The position numbers were made by a program, and so were the translations under genes. The notes under the pieces are model-generated. The model saw only the letters and a program-made list of their open reading frames with translations, searched no databases and was not told the origin of the DNA. 64,000 bases of DNA from Macrostomum hystrix (lineage: Eukaryota > Platyhelminthes > Macrostomidae), in assembly GCA_950097015.1 (NCBI GenBank), contig CATNEN010000039.1:496001-560000 (forward strand). Reading direction: 5' to 3'. Below are positions 34,101 to 45,305 of the stretch, one piece after another (the first letter of the stretch is position 1; each line of letters starts with the position of its first letter).

Positions 34101-36688
34101 TATTCTCGCACAATCCACGGCTTTATCACACCAAGAAGTTTCAGTGCTAATTGCACAATCGACAGAGGAGACTAGTGCAGAAACAATATCGCACTCAGTA
34201 GCAGCATCAGCATAAAAGTCGGTCATAGTGTACTGGCTTACGAACTGCATTGAGAACTCTACAGAATCATTGTATGCTGGATTGTTTTCGTATTCCAAAA
34301 CGTCACAGGCAACAGTCATGGCAGGTGCTTCAATGCTCACATCGCGGTTCAAATTTATGTTACATTCAACAGAAATGTCACGAGCCTGCTCTCGTCCTGA
34401 CGCGACGTCACGTGTAAAGAGGCTAGTTTCGTCAGTTGCTGATCCTACTGAAACGCAACTAAGTGGCGTACGGGCATAAAATACATCGAGTGAATCTGGC
34501 GAAACACCAACATCAACTGACTTTAATGACATGCCGATAGCTGCATCGCACAAATCAGAAAATCCTGGCTTAATTTCTGCTTCATAACCACGCTCACAAC
34601 TGACAATCTCGATGCCATTATCCTCGCCAATGTCGCCGCGTGTACCTTGACTAGAAGAAGCGAAGGCTTCCCCCTGAGTATATCGATCAATTTTGCCTTG
34701 AGCATAAGAGCTGCTGACTACTGCTGCTGGTACATTTCTTAGCACTACAGAGTTGACAAAATCGGCGCTTTTGCTTGATAGCAGAGTTTGAACTGAACCA
34801 GTACTGATAGCTGGAAGTCTTCTTTGACCCTCTAGAAATACGTCAAGCGACTTGGATAGCGACCGGGACAGCGTAGCAACTTTCTGTCGGAACTCAGTGA
34901 TTTCCTCAGATGTAGCAGACTTGTGCAGACTAGATTTACTTGAGGCAGCTGAAGCAGAAGCTACTGCAGACTGCTCGATACAGGCGACCGAGATTACACC
35001 TGGAAGCTGGTCAATGATTCCCGGGTAGGACCGGCTTGGGTGTAGCTTCCGGGCTGACTGCATCTGCTGACGATGGCTGCCTCGCAGATATTCGCAAGTC
35101 AGACTGAGAATCTGTGTGTCCAGCTCAATGAGGCGCTTAAAGTTCTCCAGTTGTGAATCGTACGACCCAATAATCCGGAAGTCCGCAGCTAGCGACATGA
35201 CCTTTGTCTCTGTGTCTGACAGCTCGGCAGACAGACTGCAGCATTGGCGCAGACTAGCACAGTAGTCGAGTCGATCAGACTTCGCCATTGCTAGGAAGCT
35301 TGGCACGCTGACGTCTGGGGCGTCTTGCATGCTGCTGATGACATCGCAACTGTTCAGATCGCAGACGACCCGCACTAAACGCTCGATGGTCTCCTGGCCA
35401 AGCAGCATGGCGGCCGTCGCATTCCGGATGCAAGAGTCTTCTTCCAACTCGCTGTGAATCTGAAACAGGAAGCAATTTAAGCATTTAGCACTACTGCTAT
35501 CCATTTTAATCAAAACTATTCTTGCAACTCGGTTTGCTATGATACTAGTTGATGTTGCACTGATGCAGGCACCTCATTTGGGATAGAGCATTATGCCCAA
35601 GTGAGCAGTTTGGATTCGTTCTCGTGTGTTACAGTCAATAGCGTGGCCACACAAACCTTGGCAATCTTTTCGAACAGGCTCTTCATCTCCTCGAATACGA
35701 CAGTCCGCTGCATCTCCAGGTCGATGTTGAGCCGTTCGTTTACAGCCGAAAGCGACTTTACCTGCGCTGTGAGCTTCTGGATTACTAGATCGCGCTGCTC
35801 CAGTTCCGAATTCAGAATCCGCAACTGATGGTACAAAAAAGGACCAGAGTTGTACAAAAATCCACTGGTTTCTATACTAGTGAAACATATAATCCTGAGC
35901 AAACGGAGCTCAGTCCAGCATGACTCACATTGTTGGCATCCGTGGCCAACTCATCTTCGCTGTGGTCGGAGCAGATGGCGGTGTCTGGCGATACCTGATT
36001 GTGTCAAAAAACGTAAGATGTTAAAAGCATTACCAGTAGCAATCAAACCTTAAAGCAAAGCAAGAGGTTTAATACGCCTGCGTTGAAGCAAACCGGCTTC
36101 AGGGCACATAACTGCTCACATACAAACTAAAAAACCGAACAGTCTGCACTCACCACTCGGAACTGGCTCTCCACGGAGTGGGCCGTCTCATAGCGACCGA
36201 ACAGCTCCCGGAGCTTGTGGTACTGGCTGATTACATAGCCGTCAACTTGGTGCGACTGGTGAGTGATGGTTTAGGTGAGAACTATAAAGAAAACTTTTAA
36301 TAATTATAATATAACTAAACTACAATTGTAAATAAAATGATTAGAGCTCGCACATATGGCTACTTTGTAAGAAATAAAATAATTTGGGGAAAGAAGCTTA
36401 TTGCATGGAAAACTTTCTGCTAAAAAGTAATACAGAGCTAAAATGAGATAGATAGTTTTTTCATCAGACATCAAAAAGAAGAAAACTAAAAGTACTTTAA
36501 AAACGACACGTCTAATGGCAACTGTTGGTCTACTTTAGATCCACAAAGCTTAGATGTCAGACTAAATTTCTTTAAAACAATACTGTAATTAGGTAGTGAC
36601 TGAGACTCTGGCAAAAGCTTACCTCAGACAGGAGCTTTGCAAGCTCTGAAATATTCTCCAATAGGACTGATGTGTCAGACTCAGACAT
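19103..36688 (-). CDS. giant coiled-coil protein with two internal repeat arrays, family unknown
   Basis: Exons: 36688-36623, 36255-36154, 35994-35929, 35824-35657, then one exon of 11,886 bp (35459-23574). Less certain are 22202-21804 (donor GTGCGC after ...HGSL) and 19495-19103. All joins are phase 0, giving about 4,360 residues. An in-frame TGA lies just upstream of the ATG. Coiled-coil stretches are visible near residues 70-130, 1250-1470, 2700-3120 and 3690-3830. Residues 1680-2360 are about 31 copies of a 22-residue unit (core TDASSCAVLEHVDAICGSSE) and residues 3300-3520 are five copies of a 44-residue unit (core SSTASFDQMSVCVGSSEA). Much of the N-terminal half is Ser/Thr/Asp-rich. No enzymatic motif, membrane segment or C-terminal PACT-like motif was seen. 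The build suggests a scaffold of the centrosome, Golgi or cytoskeleton, which is inference only. Confidence 0.7.
19516..20338. repeat. 47-bp minisatellite with a splice-site-like core on the plus strand
   Basis: About 17 copies, largely alternating CCGTGCG and CTGCGCG starts. Every unit has TCCTACCTCCCAG followed directly by GTAAGA or GTGAGA. It lies in the proposed last intron of the giant gene, which is transcribed from the other strand. Confidence 0.95.
21432..21620. repeat. repeat of about 58 bp, three copies
   Basis: Units contain TTAGCTCAGATCTTAAAACT and CACTGATCTCGCTAGGCAAC, in the same proposed intron of the giant gene. Confidence 0.9.
22210..23570. other. intron of the giant gene, AT-rich
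   Basis: Apart from a two-copy repeat of about 66 bp (22,268-22,400, containing GGACAAGAGTG and AAAAAGTATATCAC), nothing is recognisable between the acceptor at 22,203 and the donor at 23,573. Confidence 0.5.
25280..25965 (-). repeat. coding minisatellite of about 132 bp, five copies
   Basis: In-frame repeats inside the 11.9-kb exon, each coding for a 44-residue unit with VDASTSASYQLKDVSAGLSE. The copies are nearly identical in DNA, which points to recent amplification or homogenisation. Confidence 0.95.
28775..30840 (-). repeat. 66-bp coding minisatellite, about 31 copies
   Basis: In-frame 22-residue units in the giant exon (core TDASSCAVLEHVDAICGSSE). Substitutions occur mainly at the SSC/ISY, AVL/TML and DAIC/DVSC/DASC positions and shuffle between units. 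Plus-strand frames are open here only because the period is a multiple of three. Confidence 0.97.
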
Positions 36689-36701
36689 CAATCATGATTT
36701 G

Positions 36702-36709
36702 CTGAAACT
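36702..36709 (-). other. 3' splice sites before the giant gene start codon
   Basis: The minus strand reads TGTTGCAGTTTCAG, then 13 nt and the ATG. Either AG could be used. A cis donor candidate (AAG/GTAACC) exists at about 38,492, so a conventional 1.8-kb 5' UTR intron is possible as well as trans-splicing. Confidence 0.5.
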
Positions 36710-39700
36710 GCAACATTATACACTTAATTTTATAGATATGCTTTTACATATTGAATCGTGGAAGATTATAAAGACCCTTGCATATATACATACATATAAT
36801 GGTACAACTATCAAGAATGGGTAACTTGAATGAAATGTGATAGAGCTAATGCTACCCTAGCATGTAGAGAGAAAGAGTACAGCAAATTGAATTAATAACT
36901 TAGCTAATATTTTTGTATAGAAACAGCAATCTAATAGTGCAAATTTATAGAGCCACATATTAGTCAATCAGAAAATTACATACACAAAAAGTTAAATTTA
37001 AATAAAGGTAAGCAGACATAGTCTATTGCAGGAAAACAATTGACACTCCAAAGATGGAATATGGAATTTTTGACTTTTCATTTCTCACTGGAGCCCCTAA
37101 CATAGGCCTAGCCAAACTTAACTTAATAAAGTTGATTAACTTTAAGTAAATTCATGAAACTTAATACATTTCTGTTGTTATTGCTTGAAATATACAGATA
37201 GAAACATACAGATAATACAGGCAGTAGGCCTATACATACATGCTCAACACCTGGCCAACCTGGCCAGGTGAAATGAGGGCCAAGCAAGGTAAGTCGCAAA
37301 AACCAATTGACCAAGCCCAAAAAAATCAAAGGGGGGACCAAGGGACAAAAAAGGAAGGCGTGAAGAAAAGGAAAAAGGGGAGAGAAAAAGAGAGCAAATG
37401 AGAGCAAACTAAGTCGTAAATCGAGCAATGAAACGAACTAAGTCGCAAATGAGAGCAAAAACTAAGTCGCACGGCTGGCTAAGATTTGGGAGGTTGCGCA
37501 TGTATGGGCCTATATATGATTTAGCACACAATAGCTTCATAAAATAGAAAAGGAATGAGGATAGTTACTATGGTTCATAATTCTGATATTGATGGAATTT
37601 TCTTACATAAAATGATCTCTGTTGGCATACACTAGTGGACTGTCTAATCTATTTGGTCCACTGAATGCACATCAGCTTTAAATATCTAAATAACTGGTGT
37701 AGGGGCCTACTATTTTCTAAATAATGAATAAACAATCTAGCCTTGGCATACATTTTTGCTAGAAATGCCTGGCTTACAAAACAAAGATGACTGAACTTCG
37801 CTTTTATCTGGTACACACCAACAACCATCCACCCTGTGCAATATGGACTATGAGTATGACATGAATCATAATAGCAAATTATGGATATAAAAAACACCAC
37901 ACAATAAACACTCAAGGACAACTAAATAAATACCGTTTGACATCTCAAGAATTTATTAGTACTTCCTTGACTCCTTGTAAACACTTAGTGCATTATAAAT
38001 ATATATATATAGACTTTACATGCGCATCATGCGTCATGACTCATTATTCATGAAAATTTATTTAGTTTAGACCAAGGGATTTGTCTTAGCTTTTTACTTT
38101 TGTCGTTTTAAAAATAAAAAAGTAAAAAGTAAAGACAGAGTAGCGATCAGTAAAAAGAAATATTCTAATTTTCACCACAGAACATTTTAGAATAAGCTCA
38201 CAAACTTTGACCTTTGTGAAACTTACGTAATGCATATTTTAAGACTAAAATTTTTGATCAAATGCCATTTCAAATTGATCATCAAGATCATATATAACAA
38301 TATAAAAAATAAAAGGAAAAAATGCTGACGACAAGAAAGTCAAATATATGTGTTTACAATCAGCCATAATAATATTTACTGAAAAATAGTATGTCCCATC
38401 AAAAGCATTATTGAACATTTTTGCGAGAATAAGAAACATTTTTGAAACTGATAAGAAAGTATAGTTTATCTACTTTTGTTTTAAAAAGGGTTACCTTATC
38501 TAAGTTCCGGACGCTGGGCGCTTAAATCCAGGCCGGAAATGCTTAATGCATCATCGAAGCGCACTATCCTGGTCACAGGGCTGCCGCTGATTATTATTCC
38601 TTTTGATTATTTTAAGAATTGCAAGAACATTGTACGAGCGTATTTGCATGGCTCGCATGACTCGCGTACACGGTGAGGCGCCCGTTGATCGATACGGCCC
38701 AGGAACGGGTGGAAGAGTTTCTATTATACAAACTTTCTTGAAGGTACAGTTAATATTTTTTACATTTAAATGGTATTGATTTCTCTAAAGCGAATCGTTG
38801 TATTTTTACACGAATGTTATTAGTCATCGTGAGTGCACGCTTTTGTCAATTTAAGTGAAGGAGCTCTTCGATCGGTCTCTAGAAATTGTGGTTCTTTTGT
38901 AATTAGCAGAACGAGGCAAATATGGTTTCACAACTAATTCATTCTGAGTACTCCATCAATCCATCTAAGTGGGTAAATTTGGAAAATTTACGGTTGATAG
39001 AATTGTGTCGGCTCTACATTTGTGTGGCGTGCCCTTGACTAAGCAGCAACGTCACACTTAACTCAAGTCGTAAAAATTGTGAATCGAGGAGTAGTGGCCG
39101 GGTTTTTTGTTTGAGCCGGGTCGAAACAAGGACCGCAATAGTTAGTTTGTATTCTCTGTGGGTCTAACGTGATCAATTTTTAACCTTTTGTCGAAGATAA
39201 TCGAGAAATGATGCGCAATCATTCGATCCCTTCTCCAGAATCCTAAACGTTTACTGTTTGCAATGCTATCAACAGCAAGCTTCAATTCTGGATAAAACTT
39301 TAATTACCTATGCAGCCCTTTAGCAGACGTTGAGACGAAGCATGAACATTTTCCTCAACTTATCCATCGCTATATATGCACGGCAGATACTCATTACTGA
39401 GAATATATACACGGACTTCTCAGGGCCTACTAAATTAACTTCTACGTAGAGAAGTAAACGCAAGAATACATATGTTTATGTGTTTACATTTTCATGCAAA
39501 GGACTGCCAAATTATAAGTCTACTAACCTTGCACAAACTAAAACACTGGTGTTCCTTGGTCCACCGACACTTGTATGACGGTCGACTTGTGGTCCGCATC
39601 TCCTAGTGCCATTACGTATGTTAAATGTAAGCCGCCTGTGGCTTCTATAGCGCGTCCAATTTATCAATATGCACGTCCCTAAACATCAGCCCAGAAAAAC

Positions 39701-40490
39701 GAGTATATCATCAAATTTGATCGCCATTAGATGATGAAGCCTATGAAATTGACTATACTAGTTAGCTCGAATTAACCTGCATCAAATTATTCTCTTTAAG
39801 GCGATGATATCCCGGCCCATTCGGTCTCTTTGCAAGCCATGGGCTTGACGCCGTCCTACTATTCTACCCGTGTAGTCAATGCTAGGCAGTGAATGCAAGT
39901 GGTGGCATATTTTTGCGCTGAATCGCATGCGGCTCTATTGAGAAACACCCGGTCACTTGGTAAACACAACTGACCACTCCGGCCATAAACAAAAGTTGAA
40001 AGAGGAGCAACTGGCAGCGTCCGTGCGTCATGCGGGCTCTCGCTAAAATTGATGCCGCCACAGAGCGCGGCGAATCCCTTTGAATTTTTAACTACGCGCC
40101 GGACAAGCTATGGAATAAAGCAGCCTTACGCAATGCGGATTGCCGGATTGACAGAATAACTGCATGGCTTCCCTCTATAAACTCTATAACGATTGCCAAG
40201 AACAGAGACCAGAGCCGCAAAGTCCCTGTTTTAAGCAATTACACTTATTAGATTTGGCAATTAAGAAATTGTCTTCGCAAGCATAAGTCTTCATATTGAA
40301 TACAGTTAGTCTTTGGCTTGAACCGGTGGCAATGCCAAGAGTTAGGCAGTGACGCATTTGAATACAAAAATCGGCGCTGAAATTGCATGGCAATTCGAGA
40401 GCATGGCCTTAGAAAATCTGAATCCCGCAGCGACCGCACCTACAGCCGCCCCGACCAATGACCTGGGGCAGGCAGCCTTGAACTGCGCCT
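36710..40490. other. AT-rich intergenic region upstream of the giant gene and of Hox1
   Basis: No credible coding exon. Contents: a perfect 10-bp inverted repeat CACCTGGCCA/TGGCCAGGTG near 37,250, three or four short AACTAAGTCGCAAATGAGAG repeats at 37,400-37,470, a short TA run near 38,000 and a GC-richer patch at 38,490-38,700 that could be the promoter or 5' UTR exon of the giant gene. Confidence 0.5.
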
Positions 40491-40491
40491 C

Positions 40492-40584
40492 ATTGGCCAA
40501 TGGCACCTCGCTGCCCCCCCCCTGTGATTTCCGTCAGTGAAGCGACGACAATATAAAAACAGCGGTCAAGAGAGAACAGTCCAA
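40492..40584 (+). promoter_or_regulatory. TATA-box core promoter of Hox1 with inverted CCAAT pair
   Basis: A palindromic ATTGGCCAAT (both orientations of the CCAAT box) lies at 40492-40501 and another CCAAT at 40455-40459. TATAAAA begins at 40552. About 30 bp downstream, ACAGTCC at 40577-40583 can serve as an initiator, which would give a 5' UTR of only about 15-18 nt. Confidence 0.6.
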
Positions 40585-40596
40585 GTCAGCTGAAGC

Positions 40597-42571
40597 ATGC
40601 AGTCTGCAGTTGAAGGACATTGCCACAGCCTTCACATGGGCGCCCCTGACAGGCCGGTAGAGCGACAACTGCCGCAGCATTACCACATCCAGCTGCATGT
40701 GGCGCATCGCCAGTGCTGCAGTTGCTACGGACCCTGTGATTTGGCCGGCTCTGGCTGCTGGCGAGCGGTGGCCCAAGGCGCAACCAGAGCACCGCTGTGC
40801 GCTGCCAAGCTCACAGAAGGAAGCTCGAATTCTCGCTCTGCCGCCGAGCCGGCTGTTGCAGATGGAACTAGAAGGCCAGCATTCAAGTGGATGAGCATCC
40901 GCCGACCTGTAGCTTCTCATGGTGAACCCTGCTGCCGTCTGGGGCGCAGACTGCATTATATTTGGGGGACGATAACATAAACAAGCATGCTCGAAAGGAT
41001 TTGAGGCCACAAGCATGAATTTGGGGCAACCAGCATGAATTTGGGGCCACGAGCATGAATTTGGGGCCACCAGCATGAATTTGGGGCCACCAGCATGAAT
41101 TTGGGGCCACCAGCATGAATTTGGGGCCACCAGCATGAATTTGGGGCCACCAGCATGAATTTCAGGCAACCAGCATGGATTTGGGGCAACCAGCATGGAT
41201 TTGAGACCACCAGCGTGGATTTGAGGCCACCAGCGTGGATTTGAGGCCACCAGCATGGATTTGGGGCCACCAGCATGGATTTCGAGATGCCAGCATGGAT
41301 TTCGAGATGCCAGCATGGATTAGGGTTGCCAGCATGGATTAGGGTTGCCAGCATGGATTTGGGTTGCCAGAATGGATTAGGGTTGCCAGCATGGATTAGG
41401 GTTGCCAGCATGGATTTGGGTTGCCAGAATGGATTAGGGTTGCCAGCATGGATTAGGGTTGCCAGCATGGATTTGGGTTGCCAGAATGGATTTGTGGTGC
41501 CTGCATGGATTAGGGGTGCCAGCATGGATCTGGCGTGTCAGCAGGGATTTGTGGTGTCAGCAGGGATTTGTGGTGCCTGCACGGATCTGGGTGTCAGCAT
41601 GGATTAGAATTGCCAGCATGGATTAGGGGTGCTAGCATGGATTAGGGTTGCCAGCATGGATTAGGGGTGCCAGCATGGATTTGTGGTGCCTGCATGGATT
41701 AGGGGTGCCAGCATGGATTTGGAGTGGCAGCACGGATTAGGGTTGCCTGTTACTACACTGCATCCGGAGTATTGTGTGGGCAGCATGTGGGAGTTACTAC
41801 ACTGCATCTGGAGTGTTGTGTGGGCAGCATGTGGGAGTTACTACACTGCATCCGGAGTGTTGTGTGGGCAGCATGTGGGAGTTACTACACTGCATCTGAA
41901 GTGTTGTGTGGGCAGCATGTGGGAGTTACTACACTGCATCTGGAGTGTTGTGTGGGCAGCATGTGGGAGTTACTACACTGCATCCGGAGTGTTGTGTGGC
42001 CAGCATGTGGGAGTTACTACACTGCATCTGAAGTGTTGTGTGGGCAGCATGTGGGAGTTACTACACTGCATCCGGAGTGTTGTGTGGGCAGCATGTGGGA
42101 GTTACTACACTGCATCCGGAGTGTTGTGTGGCCAGCATGTGGGAGTTACTACACTGCATCCGGAGTGTTGTGTGGGCAGCATTTGGGAGACCCCAATCGA
42201 TATTGAATTTCATTCCGAATCAAAAACAAAAATCTGGACTGCAGGGAAATAATGGCTGTATTTGTGAGATGAGTACAGAAAGCCAATGACACACTGCCGC
42301 TTTAATTGCAGCACAAGCAGAGAGGCGCCAACAGCAAAAGCCGTGGAGTCAGCAGCAGCAGCAGCAGCAGCAGCAGGCCAGGACCAGCTTCAGCACGCGG
42401 CAGCTGACTGAGTTGGAGAAGGAGTTTCACTTCAGCCGGTACCTGACGCGGTCCCGCCGTCTGGAGATCGCGGCCGGCCTGGCTCTCACGGAGGCGCAGG
42501 TGAAGATCTGGTTTCAAAACCGGCGCATGAAGGACAAGAGGCGCCAGCGTGAGCAGTCGGTTGCACCCTGA
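40597..42571 (+). CDS. labial/Hox1-class homeobox protein
   Basis: Two exons, 40597-40921 and 42312-42571, joined in phase 1 (ATG/GTGAAC donor, TTTAATTGCAG acceptor) to give 194 residues. An in-frame TGA lies at 40591-40593, fixing the start. The first exon ends with the Pbx/Exd-binding hexapeptide ([10 protein letters not shown], compare labial YKWM). The second has a CAG-coded glutamine run, then a homeodomain with [29 protein letters not shown] and [22 protein letters not shown] is typical of Hox1. The protein ends 11 residues after RRMK. Hox1 proteins pattern the anterior axis as nuclear DNA-binding factors with Pbx partners. The Cys/His-rich N-terminal half ([11 protein letters not shown]) is unusual. 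The 1,390-bp intron is almost wholly tandem repeats. No other Hox gene is in the window. Confidence 0.9.
40990..41745. repeat. 21-bp then 19-bp minisatellites in the Hox1 intron
   Basis: First about 14 units of GGCCACCAGCATGAATTTGG plus G, then about 23 units of GGATTAGGGTTGCCAGCAT with many variants. The two blocks share CCAGCATGGATT, so one probably derives from the other. Confidence 0.95.
41748..42190. repeat. 44-bp minisatellite in the Hox1 intron
   Basis: About ten copies containing GTTACTACACTGCATCCGGA and GTGTTGTGTGGGCAGCATGT. It ends about 120 bp before the exon 2 acceptor. Confidence 0.96.
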
Positions 42572-42748
42572 GCCCCGGTTGCATTCGACACTCAACTGCG
42601 AAAATGTATAACGAATGTATCAAGTAAACCTGCACGCAGATTATCAAGGTAGAAAGCTGATTTCTGGCTCGCCTTGTTGAGCCGAAGGCAAAAGCTGATT
42701 GATTTTGTTTCTTTGCTGATTGGCTTATGAGAACAACATGAGACATGA

Positions 42749-43050
42749 GGGGATTTTAGCCTAGTGGTTAGAGCGTCAGACTCACGACTTGAAGGTCGGC
42801 GGTTCGATTCAGCTCCACATGAAAAATTTTGCTTTTTAGCAAGGCACTTTACTCTGCAGTGCTTCAGTTCACCCAGCTGTTAAATGGGTGCCAGCATCAG
42901 CTGGGATAATTGAGGTTGGGTGTGGCGTCCCCCCAGTCCATGGACTGAACAGCCGCACGCAGCCTTCAGATGCGCCGCGCAATAGCTGCGGCTGTGCTGT
43001 CGGCTGCACATCTGGCCCTATCGGGGCATGTGTAACAAATTATTTATTTA
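42749..43050 (+). mobile_element. tRNA-derived SINE
   Basis: The head is tRNA-like: GGGGATTTTAGCCTAGTGG carries a pol III A box (TAGCCTAGTGG) and GGTTCGATTC a B box, about 35 bp apart. It is followed by AGCAAGGCACTTTACTCTGC and CCCAGCTGTTAAATGGGTGC, a core found in many invertebrate tRNA-SINEs, and ends in a TTATTTATT tail. It lies just downstream of Hox1. Target duplications are not clear. Confidence 0.8.
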
Positions 43051-43154
43051 TTAATGATGCAATGCAGAAATGCGTATACTGAATAGGGGCAAGGAAGTGC
43101 TCTCCTTACGGCTAGCTTGATATTCCTTGAACCCAAGGGACCAATTTTCTAATC

Positions 43155-43742
43155 ATTTGGATCTCCACCTTGATCTCCACCTTGATCTCCACCTTGATCT
43201 CCACCTTGATCTCCACCTTGATGTCCACCTTGATGTCCACCTTGATCTCCACCTTGATCTCCACCTTGATCTCCACCTTGATCTCCACCTTGATGTCCAC
43301 CTTGATGTCCACCTTGATCTCCACCTTGATCTCCACCTTGATCTCCACCTTGATCTCCACCTTGATCTCCACCTTGATTTCCACCTTGATCTCCACCTTG
43401 ATCTCCACCTTGATTTCCACCTTGATCTCCACCTTGATCTCCACCTTGATCTCCACCTTGATCTCCACCTTGATCTCCACCTTGATGTCCACCTTGATCT
43501 CCACCTTGATGTCCACCTTGATCTCCACCTTGATCTCCACCTTGATGTCCACCTTGATCTCCACCTTGATCTCCACCTTGATCTCCACCTTGATCTCCAC
43601 CTTGATCTCCACCTTGATGTCCACCTTGATGTCCACCTTGATCTCCACCTTGATCTCCACCTTGATCTCCACCTTGATCTCCACCTTGATCTCCACCTTG
43701 ATCTCCACCTTGATGTCCACCTTGATCTCCACCTTGATCTCA
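43155..43742. repeat. 12-bp tandem repeat, about 49 copies
   Basis: Unit CTCCACCTTGAT with GTCCACC and TTCCACC variants. All plus-strand and minus-strand open frames across it (LDLH-, ISTL-, EIKV- and RSRW-type) are artefacts of the 12-bp period. Confidence 0.97.
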
Positions 43743-44594
43743 TTTTTAGTCGTTCAACAGTCGGCTGCTTACTTTCTGTCCACCAGTTTTTTATTTCTTA
43801 CTCAGTCCACGTGTCTTAAAATCCTTCATGACCTTCATAGCCTCCACATGACCTTTTCTGGTACATTTTTCATTTCCCGTTGTAGGCCAACGTTCCTCTA
43901 TTTTCACTTCTCTCTCTGTTCTTACTGTTCTTGCAGCCTGTTATTGATACGCCCGCATTTCAAACGATGTCCTTTCGGTACTCCACAATGCCTCCGACTC
44001 CCTGGACCTATTTATGATCTCCTCTATATCTCGCCCCTGCCTGATCCTCTCCGAGTATCTCTCACACCCATCGAATCTGCCATGGATCGCAGAAAAACAG
44101 ACCGGCCTCTTGAAACCGGAAGGAAGGCGGCACCAGTTGCTAGGCCAGCCCAACAATAGCAGCCGTGCAGCCAGCAGGTCCCAGGCTGCAGGGTCTGGGG
44201 CGCCTCTTAGTGAAAGAGGCAGCGAGCAGCCCTGATGGATGAGCCCCGTGGCCGCCTATGACGGCTGCGCTGCCCACCCCATCCTCGCTTCCCCATCCCC
44301 TGCGACTAAACAGGGGATGCGCCGGCAACGAAGCAATCGGTGGCGACAACAGGTCATTCGTCATTCGGTTGCGCCGCAGCTCTTCAGACTACGCGATGCC
44401 AGTCTGGCACGCATCCCAGCTGTGGAATGCAGCCAGGTGCCTCCTGATCATAAGTGATTAGCGGCTGCTGCCCCAAGCAATGTCTTCTTCATGCCGCCTC
44501 TGCGAGCCTACCTGCCACACTGAGGTGTTCGCATTATTCCCATTATCAGTTTATTGATTCAGACACCACCTACCTGGCATTCTGATTGTGTAGC

Positions 44595-45305
44595 CACAAT
44601 TCGCAATTCAAGGCTTGGCTAGAGTTAGGGCTCATTGCAGACTGGACACAGTTCGCAATTCAAGGCTTGGCTAGAGTTGGGGCTCATTGCAGACTGGACA
44701 CAATTCGCTATTCAAGGCTTGGCTAGAGTTAGGGCTCATTGCAGACTGGACACAATTCGCAATTCAAGGCTTGGCTAGAGTTGGGGCTCATTGCAGACTG
44801 GACACAATTCGCTATTCAAGGCTTGGCTAGAGTTGGGGCTCATTGCAGACTGGACACAATTCGCAGTTCAAGGCTTGGCTAGAGTTGGGGCTCATTGCAG
44901 ACTGGACACAATTCGCTATTCAAGGCTTGGCTAGAGTTGGGGCTCATTGCAGACTGGACACAATTCGCTATTCAAGGCTTGGCTAGAGTTGGGGCTCATT
45001 GCAGACTGGACATAATTCGCTATTCAAGGCTTGGCTAGAGTTGGGGCTCATTGCAGACTGGACACAATTCGCTATTCAAGGCTTGGCTAGAGTTGGGGCT
45101 CATTGCAGACTGGACACAATTCGCTATTCAAGGCTTGGCTAGAGTTGGGGCTCATTGCAGACTGGACACAATTCGCTATTCAAGGCTTGGCTAGAGAATT
45201 GGGGCTCATTGCAGACTGGACACAATTCGCTATTCAAGGCTTGGCTAGAGTTGGGGCTCATTGCAGACTGGACACAATTCGCTATTCAAGGCTTGGCTAG
45301 AGTTA
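44595..45305. repeat. 52-bp minisatellite
   Basis: About 13-14 highly similar copies containing GGCTCATTGCAGACTGGACA and GCTATTCAAGGCTTGGCTAG, with one 2-bp insertion near 45,195. Confidence 0.96.

Noticed and set aside
42749-42825. A functional tRNA gene
   Set aside because: A and B boxes are present but the acceptor stem does not pair and a SINE body and tail follow; a SINE fits better.
43112-44159. Four long frames of LDLH, ISTL, EIKV and RSRW repeats
   Set aside because: A 12-bp tandem array is open in several frames on both strands; there is no non-repeat coding sequence with homology attached.
43743-44460. Possible gene fragment around 43,940-44,250
   Set aside because: Frames are open on both strands but have no recognisable domain and no splice-site support.
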